64,000 bases of DNA from [Leptolyngbya] sp. JSC-1 (GCA_000733415.1 KL662191.1:2989015-3053014), one strand, 5' to 3'. Counted from the first letter of the stretch, positions 24,972 to 34,397 are shown. Numbers and translations: made by a program. Notes: generated by a model not told the origin, from the sequence alone.

Positions 24972-26021
24972 ATGGCTGATGATGTAGCCACAATTTTGAT
25001 TGTGGACGACCGAGTCGATAACTTACTTGTTTTGACCAGCCTCCTTAAAAGCCATGGTTACGAGGTGCGCAAAGCGCGGGGCGGCCAGATTGCTCTTCAA
25101 ACCGTGCAAATTGAACCGCCTGATTTGATTTTGCTAGACATCCGTATGCCGGAAGTTAGCGGTTATGAGGTTTGTGCTCAGCTCAAGGCCAACCCAGTCA
25201 CTCAAGATATTCCGATCATTTTCCTCAGCGCCCTCAACGAAATTGACGATCGCATGGCCGCCTTTGCCGCGGGCGGGGCCGACTACATCACCAAACCGTT
25301 TCATACCGCAGAAGTGTTAGCCCGGATTCATGGCCAACTGACGATTCAACGCCAGCGGCAACAGCTAATCGATCAAAACCAGCGGTTGCAGCAGGAAATT
25401 CAGGAGCGCCAGCGGATTGAGCAAGCGCTGCGGCAAGCCAACCTCGAGCTAGAACGTCTTGCTTCGTTAGACAGCCTCACCCAAATTTCCAACCGTCGCC
25501 GGTTCGATGAGTACCTGTCGGTCGAGTGGCGGCAGGCCCATCGCGATCAAACCTACCTCTCGTTGATCCTCTGCGATGTGGATTGCTTTAAAGCCTACAA
25601 CGACCACTATGGCCATCATGCGGGAGATAGCTGTTTGCAGCAGGTCGCTCAGGCAATTCATCAAACTCTGCACACTAGCGACTTGGTAGCCCGCTATGGC
25701 GGCGAAGAATTTGCAATTGTGTTGCCCCAAACCGATATTTATCAGGCCATCCTGATGGCTAAACGCATTCAGTCTAGAATTTCTGAGCTGAAAATCCCCC
25801 ACGACTGCTCGTTCATCAGCCCTTACCTAACCGTGAGCTTGGGAATCTGGAGCCAAATTCCAGACTTTGCCTGCACACCTGCTACGGCGATCATGGCTGC
25901 CGATACCGCTCTCTATGCCGCCAAAGCATCTGGCCGCAACTGCTGGCGGTGTCACGATGAATCTCAACTGTTGCTGCCTAAGGCGTCGGACTCGGAGGAG
26001 GCAATTCCTGCAAAATCGTAA
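24972..26021 (+). CDS. Response regulator with GGDEF diguanylate cyclase domain
   Basis: A 349-residue PleD-like regulator. The receiver domain (residues 1-125) has the acidic pair in LIVDDRVDN, the phospho-acceptor in LILLDIRMPEVSG, the conserved Ser in IIFLSAL and the Lys in YITKPFH. A coiled-coil linker (QRLQQEIQERQRIEQAL) leads to a GGDEF domain with DSLTQISNRRRFDEYL, FKAYNDHYGHHAGD and an intact active-site GGEEF near residue 243, so cyclic di-GMP synthesis is expected. ATG 24972 is chosen over TTG 24951 because GGGGAG precedes it. Eighty bases separate it from the hybrid kinase in the same direction. The last 44 bases overlap the convergent transglutaminase gene. Confidence 0.93.
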   Translation: MADDVATILIVDDRVDNLLVLTSLLKSHGYEVRKARGGQIALQTVQIEPPDLILLDIRMPEVSGYEVCAQLKANPVTQDIPIIFLSALNEIDDRMAAFAAGGADYITKPFHTAEVLARIHGQLTIQRQRQQLIDQNQRLQQEIQERQRIEQALRQANLELERLASLDSLTQISNRRRFDEYLSVEWRQAHRDQTYLSLILCDVDCFKAYNDHYGHHAGDSCLQQVAQAIHQTLHTSDLVARYGGEEFAIVLPQTDIYQAILMAKRIQSRISELKIPHDCSFISPYLTVSLGIWSQIPDFACTPATAIMAADTALYAAKASGRNCWRCHDESQLLLPKASDSEEAIPAKS

Positions 26022-27678
26022 ACCGAATGTGATTGAGCGCTAGATCGCCAATCGAAATCTCCTCTGGCAAGTCCGATGCCGCAATTCTTTCAAACGGGAT
26101 GCCTTTAGCAATTTCAGCGTGGAACCAGGGCAGCCCCATAAAAAAGCGGGTGGGATAGGGACCGCCTTCCTGCACGTCATCCACATTCGATTCCATAGGC
26201 AACCAGCCAAAACCCGGCAGATAAAATTCCAGCCAGACATGATTAAAGTCGGGCTGCAATGGCACCTGGCGCTGGTCGGGATCGGGGGGGCACTTATAGC
26301 GGCCTACAGTACGGCAGGCAATGCCATTCAGGCGGGCTAGAGCTAGCAGAATGCCGACATATTCACCACAGGAACCCGTTCCCCGATCTAGGGCTACATC
26401 AGGTGTATCAATGTGGGGTTTAATGCTGTAGGACAACCGATCGTAGACATAATTGCGAATTTTCAAGATTTTCCGCAGCAGGTTAGTCTCCGTGCCGATC
26501 GCCTCCTGCGCTGCCCGTCGGATTGCCGGAGTATCCATGGCCAGATCGTCGTCATCGATGAGATAGCGCTGCTGAAATTCAGATGAAAGGGGCGGTAGGT
26601 TTTCCACATCTCGTGGCGTCAACTGGTACTTAATCCCCCGCACCTCCAGAAGCGCTTTCCAGCCAAATACCTGCCCTTCACACGCCTGCAGCCGATTAAA
26701 CCGAAACACGGCTACCCGCTGCCCCTGCTGTTCTTCTTCGGTAAAGGGGATGCCGACGGGTTCTACCCGCAACACCGTTTGCCGATCGGTGGTAGCAGGC
26801 AGAGCAATCCGCCATTCTAGATCGGTCAGCGGCACCTCTTCTAGGGGCGAAATTTCTTCCACGTAGGACATTTCCACTAGATAGCCATTGGAGAGGGCAT
26901 AGCGCTTAGCAGCATCGTAGTGAACATGCAGCGGATGAATAAAGGTGCGGTCGCGCGTGGTTAGCTCTTTTGGGTTTTCCTCGTCGTTAGGGTTGTCGCG
27001 AATGTAGTATTCTTCCTCGGCATAGGCGACATAAAGAATATCCTCGCCGCCTTGGGGATTGGGATGAAAGGTGAGGTCAGAGGGGTTGGCATAGGGCGTC
27101 AGCACGCTGAAGTGCAGCTCCCCAGTGGCCCGGTCCATGCAGTAAACCGAGCGTTCGATATCATCACAAATCCATAGCTCTTCGTTGCGAATCGTCAACC
27201 GCTCAATCCCAACACCGGGTGCTGAGAAACGGGTAATTTCCCGACCGCTGTTGCGGTCAAACACCAAAATGTAGCCCAACTTTTGACAAGACACATAAAC
27301 CGCCGACTGCCAGACTGCCACTCCATTCACTGGGTAGGGCAAGGAGACAAAATGATGAGGCGTAAAGTCACTCAGGCTGCACCAATACACGTCGTTGTCG
27401 CGAGCAAACCAGACCTGCTGCTGCCATAGGGCTAAGCCCGAACCATCCAAAAACTCTTCGACCTGAAGGGAATTCAAAATGGTTGTATCATCGTTGCGGC
27501 AGTTTACCCGCATCAAATAGCCGCGGACTGTATCGAGCGCTAGCAGATGTTCTCCATCAGAAGCCAGCCCTGAGAGGATATAAACCGCAAAGGGGCGAAC
27601 CGTGCGGCGACGGTAGTCTACACCCGTATCAGGAGATGCTGGTTGGGCAGAAGGGGCAGATTCTAGCAGCATAATCAA
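25978..27678 (-). CDS. Transglutaminase-like protein with N-terminal beta-propeller-like domain
   Basis: A 566-residue protein of two parts. Residues 30-270 consist of repeated strand segments (LLALDTVRGYLMRV, VYVSCQKLGYILVFD, LWICDDIERSVYCMDRATG), which look like a beta-propeller. Residues 380-520 form a transglutaminase-like fold with the catalytic Cys in GTGSCGEYVGIL, His in FNHVWLEFYLPG, and an acidic residue in MESNVDD. Such cysteine-protease-fold enzymes cleave or crosslink peptides; the substrate is unknown. No signal peptide is obvious, so a cytoplasmic location is assumed. The 3' end overlaps the GGDEF gene tail by 44 bases in convergent orientation, an unusually tight arrangement. 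Confidence 0.85.
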   Translation of the reverse strand: MIMLLESAPSAQPASPDTGVDYRRRTVRPFAVYILSGLASDGEHLLALDTVRGYLMRVNCRNDDTTILNSLQVEEFLDGSGLALWQQQVWFARDNDVYWCSLSDFTPHHFVSLPYPVNGVAVWQSAVYVSCQKLGYILVFDRNSGREITRFSAPGVGIERLTIRNEELWICDDIERSVYCMDRATGELHFSVLTPYANPSDLTFHPNPQGGEDILYVAYAEEEYYIRDNPNDEENPKELTTRDRTFIHPLHVHYDAAKRYALSNGYLVEMSYVEEISPLEEVPLTDLEWRIALPATTDRQTVLRVEPVGIPFTEEEQQGQRVAVFRFNRLQACEGQVFGWKALLEVRGIKYQLTPRDVENLPPLSSEFQQRYLIDDDDLAMDTPAIRRAAQEAIGTETNLLRKILKIRNYVYDRLSYSIKPHIDTPDVALDRGTGSCGEYVGILLALARLNGIACRTVGRYKCPPDPDQRQVPLQPDFNHVWLEFYLPGFGWLPMESNVDDVQEGGPYPTRFFMGLPWFHAEIAKGIPFERIAASDLPEEISIGDLALNHIRFTILQELPPPSPTP

Positions 27679-27990
27679 TCACGTTGGGATTCGTCCCCCA
27701 ATCATAAACAAAACTGTCTAGGACTTACATGTACCAGGGGAACAGTTTTCTAACAGGCTATCAACACCATACTGGTTAGGGGCATGATGGATAGTCCAAT
27801 GGTCTATTTGTCTATGGATGAAAAGATGGCTGATAAAGACGGCTGATAAAGACGGCTGATAAAGACGGGGATGGTTGCTCACATCGCCTCCTCCCAACCT
27901 ATAGCCCTGGGGATACTCAGGAAGCGAAGTTATGGATTTTTAGTTTTGAATTTTAAAGTTCCCTGAAAATACTTTTGTGATTTTTCTGCC
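27679..27990. other. Intergenic region with 13-bp tandem repeat
   Basis: This 312-bp gap separates divergent genes and should hold both promoters. It contains three perfect copies of ggctgataaagac at 27828-27866. I recognise no operator or RNA element. Confidence 0.6.
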
Positions 27991-29247
27991 ATGAATCTAA
28001 CCCAAAAATTCAGTGCCTGGTTGCCCCGAATTGATCAACGGCTATGGATCCTCATCTTCGGGCGGTTGCTGTCGCAGGTCGGTACTGGGTTTGTCATGTT
28101 TTATGCGGCTGTTTTCTTCGTGAATCAGGTGGGACTTTCGCCGTCTGCGGTTGGATTTGGCATTGGCAGCGAATCCATTTCCGGTGTAGTGGGGCGGATC
28201 GTAGGCGGTACCTTGGCCGATTCTCCTCGCTGGGGTCGCCGCAAGATTCTGCTAATTTCGGCAGCCATTTCGGCCCTAGCAGATGTGGTTCTGACATTCA
28301 GCCACGACTTTCCCACCTTTCTACTCGGTAATTTACTCATGGGGCTGGGGGTAGGGCTATATTGGCCGGCTACCGAAGCGGTCGTTGCCGATTTAACCAA
28401 TCTGCAAAATCGCAGTGAAGCCTTTGCCCTAAACCGACTGGCAGACAGTTTGGGCCTTGGTTTGGGTGTGGTGTTTGGCGGTTGGCTCATTGCAGCGACC
28501 GGGGCTTACCGAGCCATGTTTGTCATTGATGGCATCTCGTTCACGATCTTCCTGGCCGTTATCTACAAAGCCATTCCAGAAACCCTGAACCCGCATCAGG
28601 TGTCGCTCCCAGCGCTCAAGGGTTGGGCTATAGCATTGCGGGATCGACCGCTATTAATTTTCATCCCAGCTAACATTCTGTTCACGACCTATCTGGCCCT
28701 ACTCAACACTGCTCTGCCGCTTTACCTGACTCAATTCGTTTCGACCACTCCGGCCCAAACCTTTAACCCGGCCATGCTGAGCCTCCTATTTGCTTGGTAC
28801 ATCGGGCTATGTGTGCTTTGCCAACTGCCAGTCATCCGCTCCCTCCAGCGGTTCAGCTATCCCTATGCTCTGATGCTTTCCGCTTTGAGTTGGGCGCTGG
28901 GCTTCGTCTTAATCTGGAACACGGGCCGCGTGACCAATGGGCATCCGCTCTGGGCTGGACTGGCATTAGCCGTGATGGCAATTGCAACCGTGGCTTACAC
29001 ACCATCTGCTTCTTCACTGATTATTCATCTGGCACCTGAATCGCTCCGAGGTGTGTATCTGTCGATCAATTCGCTCTGTTGGGCAGCAGGTTATTTTGTG
29101 GGTCCAACGATCGGAGGATGGGCAATGGGTGAGCCACGAGCCGTAGCCGATGGCTTCTGGATTGCCGCCCTGTTCAGCGTTGCTGGCGTCCTGTTAATTT
29201 TGCAAATTCTGGCTCAGCACATGCAGAGTCCAGAGACTAGTGCTTGA
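27991..29247 (+). CDS. MFS transporter, drug-efflux-like
   Basis: A 418-residue major facilitator with twelve predicted helices. The signature loop between helices 2 and 3 reads GRIVGGTLADSPRWGRRKIL, and helix 5 contains NRLADSLGLGLGVVFGGWLI, similar to the antiporter motif of DHA1 drug-efflux proteins. Substrate and energy coupling (likely proton) are inferred from the family. The ATG at 27991 follows an AT-rich leader. Its 3' end faces a convergent small gene only nine bases away. Confidence 0.88.
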   Translation: MNLTQKFSAWLPRIDQRLWILIFGRLLSQVGTGFVMFYAAVFFVNQVGLSPSAVGFGIGSESISGVVGRIVGGTLADSPRWGRRKILLISAAISALADVVLTFSHDFPTFLLGNLLMGLGVGLYWPATEAVVADLTNLQNRSEAFALNRLADSLGLGLGVVFGGWLIAATGAYRAMFVIDGISFTIFLAVIYKAIPETLNPHQVSLPALKGWAIALRDRPLLIFIPANILFTTYLALLNTALPLYLTQFVSTTPAQTFNPAMLSLLFAWYIGLCVLCQLPVIRSLQRFSYPYALMLSALSWALGFVLIWNTGRVTNGHPLWAGLALAVMAIATVAYTPSASSLIIHLAPESLRGVYLSINSLCWAAGYFVGPTIGGWAMGEPRAVADGFWIAALFSVAGVLLILQILAQHMQSPETSA

Positions 29248-29255
29248 AGGCCAAC

Positions 29256-29567
29256 TCATTCTGCCAACTCATTCTGCCAGCTGGCGATGCCGCGAAACAC
29301 AGGTGGAATTTCTCCCTGTTCCGTTGGAAACTCCAGCGTGGTTTCCGAGAGGCCAAGGTAGCCTGATTCTGCAAAAGCCAGCAACACCCGCCGCAATGCC
29401 AGCCATACTTCCGATTCATATTCCCAATCACCGCCGTAGGGAGTGTTGCCAGCGATGGCCTTCAAGGCCCAGAAATAGCTGTTACGTACCACAGACCCCT
29501 GCTTTTTGTACTGGGGCAGGTCTTCACTGTGGATAAACACAACTTCGTTATCAATTTTGGCTCTCAT
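29256..29567 (-). CDS. Conserved hypothetical protein
   Basis: A 103-residue soluble protein with no recognisable domain. The sequence contains VVFIHSEDLPQYKKQGSVVRNSYFWALKAI and WEYESEVWLALRRVLLAFAESG and looks like a genuine coding frame by composition. The 3' end runs through a 13-bp tandem repeat (ccaactcattctg at 29251-29276), so the last residues (ASWQNELAE) may be a recent alteration of the original stop. No function can be suggested. Confidence 0.55.
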   Translation of the reverse strand: MRAKIDNEVVFIHSEDLPQYKKQGSVVRNSYFWALKAIAGNTPYGGDWEYESEVWLALRRVLLAFAESGYLGLSETTLEFPTEQGEIPPVFRGIASWQNELAE

Positions 29568-29815
29568 TAGATCTGAATCAGGAACATTTCAACTAAAAAT
29601 TCATCCAAATACTAATCCTGGCAGCAGTGCTCCATGACTGAGGAGCAGGAACGGTTATCAAATAGTTAGGATTTAGTACATGCGTTCTAGTTCATTATAA
29701 ACCCTTTGCTAAAGCTAGAGAGTTTATCCTGCCCATCCACTTGATAACTTTTTCTTAACATTTGGTCGATCCTCGCCTACTATTGTCTGTTAATTAATTG
29801 CTAATTAATTGACTG

Positions 29816-29910
29816 TTACAGCCTTTTTCAGGCTAGTGAAGTACGAAAAACGGGGTGCAGGGGCAGTGCCCCCCACCCCCCATACCTCACATGAGTGAAA
29901 AACGCTGTAA
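29816..29910 (+). repeat. MITE-like element, copy 1
   Basis: A 95-bp element bounded by inverted repeats ttacagcctttttca (29816) and tgaaaaacgctgtaa (29896-29910), with one mismatch. The interior has a GC-rich hairpin around ggggcagtgcccc. An inverted copy lies at 48476-48571. It encodes nothing and resembles a non-autonomous miniature inverted-repeat element. Confidence 0.8.
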
Positions 29911-29947
29911 TTACTAAGGAGAGCAGTAAATGGTGAATAGTGTTTCG

Positions 29948-29988
29948 GTGTGGGGTGTGGGGTGTGGGGTGTGGGGTGTGGGGTGTGG
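29948..29988 (+). repeat. GGTGTGG heptanucleotide tandem repeat
   Basis: Near-perfect iteration of ggtgtgg/gtggggt over about 41 bases, an STRR tract of the kind typical for cyanobacteria, upstream of the glycosyltransferase gene. Confidence 0.8.
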
Positions 29989-30129
29989 ATGTTGACTATA
30001 AAGCGCTCGGGTTAGTAATTGCCTGTTAGCTAATTGTTATTCACTATCTGTTAACTAAAGGGAATTTGGGCTAGAGGTTGAGTCAGTAAATCTGATGGTG
30101 CGCTGCTGAATGGGTGGGAGGAGAACACA

Positions 30130-31773
30130 ATGAGCATGACGATGAAGAGTCGGGTAGACCGCTGGAGCCGCTTAAATTGGTTGGAATGGTTGGCGGTGGT
30201 CATGATCGTGCTGGGAGTTGGTTTTCGCTTGATAGCACTCGACCACAAAATCTTTTGGCACGATGAAGTGTACACCTCAATGCGGGCCGCAGGTTTCACC
30301 CGGCAGGAAATTGACAATGAGCTGTTTCAAAACCATTTCCTTGCCGCGCCGGAACTCCAGTTCTTTCAGCAGATCAAACCCGGCAGCACCACCGCCGATA
30401 CGGTCCATTCGCTCATGGTCGAGGATCCGCAGCATCCACCCCTCTACTTTGTGATGGCCCGCTACTGGATGCAGCAATTCGGCAGTTCGATCGCAGCCTC
30501 GCGGCTCCTACCAGCGTTGATGAGCTTGTTGAGCCTGCCGCTAATGTATGGGCTGGCGATGGAGCTGTTTGCAAGTTCCTCTACCGCGCTGCTGGCAACG
30601 GCTTTTCTGGCTCTTTCCCCATTCGATATTCTGTTTGCACAAACGGCACGACAGTATAGTCTGCTGACAGTCGTGATTTTGGGCAGCAGTTGGCTGTTGC
30701 TGCGAGCGATGCGGCAGTCTACTGGCAGATGCTGGGCTGGCTATGGGTTAAGCGTAGCCTTAGGGTTATACACCCATCCGTTTTTTGCCCTGACGCTGCT
30801 GGCCCATGCTGGCTATGTGATCGGCATGAGTGCGGTATCTGCTCGGGCTGCGGCTTTGAGCTGGAGCTGGCAGGTGGTCACGAAGGGGGTGAAAGACAGA
30901 CGGATCTGGGAATTTGGGCTAAGCGTTCTGGCCGCTCTGCTAGTCTATAGCCCCTGGATTTGGGTGTTACTGCATCAGCACCAGCGAGCCAATGCCACCA
31001 CAGACTGGACTAGGGCTGAAGTCGGTTTGCCCTATTTGCTAAAGCTATGGACTTTGAGCTTCACCAGTTTGTTTATCGACCTCGACTTTGGGTTTGACAA
31101 TCCACTTACCTTTCTGGTGCGCCTGCCGTTTGTGATTTTAATTCTGCTGGCTCTGTATCGCGTCTATCGTCACACCCCAGCACGAACCTGGCTATTCATT
31201 TTCACGACCATTTTTGTGCCATTTTTGCTGTTAGCCATTCCCGATCTGATCTTGGGTGGCAAACGTTCGGCAGTCAGCCGCTACCTGATTTCTTGCTTTC
31301 CAGGTATTCAGTTAGCTGTTGCCTATTTGCTCTCCCATAAAGTGTTAGCAAATAAAGGGTCCGCCAATAAACTGTGGCGCGCTGTTTTGGCAGTGTGTTT
31401 AGTGAGCAGTGTGCTTTCTGCTAGCATCAGTGCCGCTTCTGAAAGTTGGTGGAACAAGGATCTTAGCTATAGCAACGCTGAAATTATTCACCTCGTCAAT
31501 GCCACAGCAGATCAAAATCCGGTGATGCTCAGCGACATGGGAGATGACTACACCAACATGGGAGACTTAGTTTCCCTCAGCTATGGCCTGCAACCCAATG
31601 TGCGGCTGTTTTTAGCCAGCGCCCCACCCGATCTGACTCCATTGGCTCAGGAGCCTAACGTTTTTGTGTTCCGAGCCTCCCAGTCGCTAGAAGCGGCAAT
31701 TAAACAGCAGGGCTGGCAGCTAACGCCCGTATCAGATCGAGCCAGGCTGTGGCGAATTTCTCAAGATCTGTGA
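30130..31773 (+). CDS. Membrane glycosyltransferase, GT39/ArnT-like
   Basis: A 547-residue polytopic membrane protein with about eleven to twelve hydrophobic segments. The acidic pair in the first outer loop, FWHDEVYTSMR near residue 45, is the catalytic-type motif of GT-C enzymes such as GT39 and ArnT, which use polyprenyl-phosphate sugars on the outer face of the membrane. Other family-like segments are HPPLYFVMARYW, RLLPALMSLLSLPLMYGLA, and AQTARQYSLLTVVIL. A soluble C-terminal region follows the last helix. It stands alone after a repeat-rich gap, preceded by GGGAGG close to the ATG. The sugar and acceptor are unknown. Confidence 0.85.
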   Translation: MSMTMKSRVDRWSRLNWLEWLAVVMIVLGVGFRLIALDHKIFWHDEVYTSMRAAGFTRQEIDNELFQNHFLAAPELQFFQQIKPGSTTADTVHSLMVEDPQHPPLYFVMARYWMQQFGSSIAASRLLPALMSLLSLPLMYGLAMELFASSSTALLATAFLALSPFDILFAQTARQYSLLTVVILGSSWLLLRAMRQSTGRCWAGYGLSVALGLYTHPFFALTLLAHAGYVIGMSAVSARAAALSWSWQVVTKGVKDRRIWEFGLSVLAALLVYSPWIWVLLHQHQRANATTDWTRAEVGLPYLLKLWTLSFTSLFIDLDFGFDNPLTFLVRLPFVILILLALYRVYRHTPARTWLFIFTTIFVPFLLLAIPDLILGGKRSAVSRYLISCFPGIQLAVAYLLSHKVLANKGSANKLWRAVLAVCLVSSVLSASISAASESWWNKDLSYSNAEIIHLVNATADQNPVMLSDMGDDYTNMGDLVSLSYGLQPNVRLFLASAPPDLTPLAQEPNVFVFRASQSLEAAIKQQGWQLTPVSDRARLWRISQDL

Positions 31774-31812
31774 TTGGGATGAGAATGTCCAGAAAAATAT
31801 CTAGAGAAGATA

Positions 31813-32277
31813 TCAATCGGGCTGGCGTTCAACAATTGCCTCCATCGTGCTGGTTAAATAATGACCCGCCATAATGCTGCTAGAAAGACAGTATTTGTCT
31901 ACGCCAAACTGATGCAGGGTTTCAAAGCCAGAGCGGCGTTGCCGGTCGCCCAGTACCCAGTAGCGCTGCACAATTGATTCAGGCGCAATCCAACCTTCTC
32001 CTTCGACCCGACCCAACAGGCTGTGTTGCAGCACAAAAGTATACTGCCGCTCTCCAGCGTTCAGGCGTCCGCGATATTGCAGCGAAATTTCTTCCCGACT
32101 TGAACCAGGAAAAATCAGCTTGGTCACCATCGTGAACCAATCATCGCGGCTCCAGGCCACCAGAATCTTGCCCTTCACCGGCACTGGTAGCGCATCCCGA
32201 TCCAGCCAGTTGCCCTGTAACGTCCAACGTCCAGATTCTAGAAGAAAGTTGTGATCCACAGTGCGAGTCCTTGTCAT
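31813..32277 (-). CDS. Conserved cyanobacterial hypothetical protein
   Basis: A protein of about 154 residues starting MTRTRTVDHNFLLESGRWTL; the frame is open 14 residues further upstream, to 32319. It has a beta-rich composition with LVAWSRDDWFTMVTKLIFPG and ISLQYRGRLNAGERQYTFVLQHS, suggesting a lipocalin-like or THAP4-like barrel, but no motif proves this. I recall similar cyanobacterial sequences without function. It lies 46 bases downstream of anmK in the same direction, so co-transcription is likely. Confidence 0.7.
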   Translation of the reverse strand: MTRTRTVDHNFLLESGRWTLQGNWLDRDALPVPVKGKILVAWSRDDWFTMVTKLIFPGSSREEISLQYRGRLNAGERQYTFVLQHSLLGRVEGEGWIAPESIVQRYWVLGDRQRRSGFETLHQFGVDKYCLSSSIMAGHYLTSTMEAIVERQPD

Positions 32278-32323
32278 TTTGCCCGCGTGATGCAAACGCC
32301 AAACCCGATAGCACCCCATGCTA

Positions 32324-33523
32324 TCATGCAGTATTTTGGTCCCCCAGGTGAATTTCCCCTAGGAGAACGGATCGTCTTGCTCCAGTCACCTCCGGGAGAT
32401 TACCGGGAATGTCCCAATACCGCCAGTAGGCTAGAACGGCGAAGGCAATCGCTTCTTTGAAGTCTGCACTCAGCCCAAAGTCATCTGTGGTGGCCACTTG
32501 CGTTGATTCTAGATTAGCCTGGAGGCGCTGTTTCAAATAGGCATTGTGGCTGCCACCGCCACACAGCAGCACCTGATCGGGCAAGTGGGGCAAAAATCGC
32601 TGGTAACTATCAGCTATCGATGCGGCGGTCAGTTCCGTCAGGGTCGCCAATAGATCGGCAGCACTCAACTGATAGGGTGCAGCATCCTGGCAGCACTGCT
32701 CTAAATAAGCCACCCCAAACAGCTCGCGTCCGGTGGACTTGGGGGGAGGCTGATGAAAGAAATCCTGTTGTAGCCACTGTTGCACCAGCTTTTGGCAAGG
32801 AGTTCCCTGCGCAGCCCAAGCGCCATCTCGATCAAATGTGAACTCACCGTTGGAGAGCTGCTGCACTGCCAGATCGAGCAAAGAATTGCCGGGGCCAGTA
32901 TCCCAGCCGCGCAGGAGTGCTGATTTCGCTTTAGCAGGCAGGTAGGTGACATTGCCAATCCCGCCAATGTTCTGCACACAGCGATCAAGGGTGTCATGGC
33001 GCAACAGACAGGCATCTACCGGCGGCACCATCGGCGCACCCTGTCCGGCAGCAGCAATATCGGCGGCTCGAAAATTGCTCACCGTTGTAATGCCTGTGAG
33101 GTACGCAATCAAGGCACCACGTCCGAGCTGCATACTGTAACCCAGTTCAGAGATGCGGTTTGGCGTGGCTTCCTGATTTGGGTTAGAGGGGTTGGGTGGG
33201 CGATGGTAGACCGTTTGCCCGTGAGAGCCAATCAAATCGGCAGGCGGATAGCCAACTTGCACCTGCATAGCAGCCTCAGCAAAAACGGCGGCAATCGCAT
33301 CATCCAGAACTGCCAGTTCCACCATCGACAGCGGCTCCCCAGCACATACCGCCAGAATTTGCGCTCGCAGCGTCTCAGGATAGGGATAGGTTGCACCATT
33401 GATCAGCGTAATCTGGAGATCGTCGGTTGTCCCCGTGATTTCAACCAGCGCCGCATCGATCCCATCCACAGATGTGCCGCTGATTAACCCAACAACGCGC
33501 AGCCCCCGGCTGGTCTCACCCAT
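32324..33523 (-). CDS. anmK: Anhydro-N-acetylmuramic acid kinase
   Basis: Cytoplasmic kinase of peptidoglycan recycling: it hydrolyses the anhydro ring of 1,6-anhydro-MurNAc while phosphorylating it to MurNAc-6-phosphate. The 399 residues show the nucleotide-binding start VVGLISGTSVDGIDAALVEI, the SHGQTVYHRP motif, NFRAADIAAAGQGAPMVPPV, NIGGIGNVTYLP, DTGPGNSLLD, and the C-terminal LCGGGSHNAYL, all typical of AnmK. Length agrees with the family (about 370-400). The downstream hypothetical gene probably shares its transcript. No murQ etherase gene is nearby. Confidence 0.95.
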   Translation of the reverse strand: MGETSRGLRVVGLISGTSVDGIDAALVEITGTTDDLQITLINGATYPYPETLRAQILAVCAGEPLSMVELAVLDDAIAAVFAEAAMQVQVGYPPADLIGSHGQTVYHRPPNPSNPNQEATPNRISELGYSMQLGRGALIAYLTGITTVSNFRAADIAAAGQGAPMVPPVDACLLRHDTLDRCVQNIGGIGNVTYLPAKAKSALLRGWDTGPGNSLLDLAVQQLSNGEFTFDRDGAWAAQGTPCQKLVQQWLQQDFFHQPPPKSTGRELFGVAYLEQCCQDAAPYQLSAADLLATLTELTAASIADSYQRFLPHLPDQVLLCGGGSHNAYLKQRLQANLESTQVATTDDFGLSADFKEAIAFAVLAYWRYWDIPGNLPEVTGARRSVLLGEIHLGDQNTA

Positions 33524-33564
33524 GCGCCAAACTCAAAACTTAAAACTCAACACTCAAAACTAAC

Positions 33565-34269
33565 TTAAACCGGCAACCGATCAATACACTTGTTGGACCC
33601 GATCACCACCATCAGCCAGCCCTTTTGCAACCGTGTCACCGGACTGGGATTGATTTCAAACGTGCCTTCCTTACAGATGGCCAGCAAGTTTAGCCCAAAC
33701 CGCTTGCGCAAATCCAGATCGGCAATGGTTTTGCCATCGAATTCTGCCGGAACCACGACTTCAACGATACTGTTGTCGGGGTCCAGTTCAAACCGCTCCA
33801 GTAGCCCAGGCCGAGTCAACGAGCGAGCCAACTCACAGCCCATCTCATGCTCTGGATAGACGATGTGATCGGCTCCGACCCGCTTCAGCAGCTTGCCGTG
33901 AATGTCTGACGAGGCTTTGGCAACTACATGGGGCACCCCCCCTTCCTTCAGGTTGAGCACCGTAATCACGCTTTCCTGAACAAAGTTACCAATCGACACA
34001 ATTACCGTATCAAACTCGTACAAGCCCGCTTCCTTCAGGGCAGTGGGATCGGTGGAGTCTAGCGTCAGGGCATGGGAGACCAGCTCATCGTTGAGAATCC
34101 GAGTGACTCGCCGTTCGTCCATATCGACGCCCAGAACCTCATACCCCAGATGGTGTAGCGTCATACAAACCGCGCGGCCAAACCGCCCCAAACCAATCAC
34201 AGCAAACTGGCGATTATTAGCCCGCAGGCTTTTGAAAAAACTCAGAGATGAAAGCGAAGAGAGACCCAC
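33565..34269 (-). CDS. ktrA: KtrA-type regulatory subunit of potassium uptake (RCK domain)
   Basis: A 234-residue cytoplasmic RCK protein that gates the KtrB potassium transporter. The N-terminal Rossmann fold has FAVIGLGRFGRAVCMTLHHL followed by the acidic strand end VLGVDMDERR, then DTVIVSIGNFVQESVITVL and HVVAKASSDIHGKLL. The C-terminal half (SIVEVVVPAEFDGKTIADLD to WLMVVIGSNK) is a TrkA_C ligand-binding domain. The length is typical. It is downstream of ktrB on the same strand with a 128-bp gap, so the pair forms the Ktr system, which in cyanobacteria supports sodium-dependent potassium uptake and osmotic adaptation. Confidence 0.93.
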   Translation of the reverse strand: MGLSSLSSLSFFKSLRANNRQFAVIGLGRFGRAVCMTLHHLGYEVLGVDMDERRVTRILNDELVSHALTLDSTDPTALKEAGLYEFDTVIVSIGNFVQESVITVLNLKEGGVPHVVAKASSDIHGKLLKRVGADHIVYPEHEMGCELARSLTRPGLLERFELDPDNSIVEVVVPAEFDGKTIADLDLRKRFGLNLLAICKEGTFEINPSPVTRLQKGWLMVVIGSNKCIDRLPV

Positions 34270-34397
34270 AATGGCAGCCCCAATAATGAAGGTTTAATGC
34301 TAAAGACATTGCGTTACGTTGTCTTTAAACCTGTAACTTCTTCAAGGTATCAAAAAACTTAACACAATGGCGGTAGCTAAAACAGGGTAGAAATCGG

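Larger units (their letters stand above)
29568..30129. other. Long intergenic region rich in repeats
   Basis: This 562-bp gap holds no gene. It includes AT-rich TTAATTAATTGCTAATTAATT near 29791, the MITE-like element at 29816-29910, and a GTGTGGG heptanucleotide tract at 29948-29988. Confidence 0.6.
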
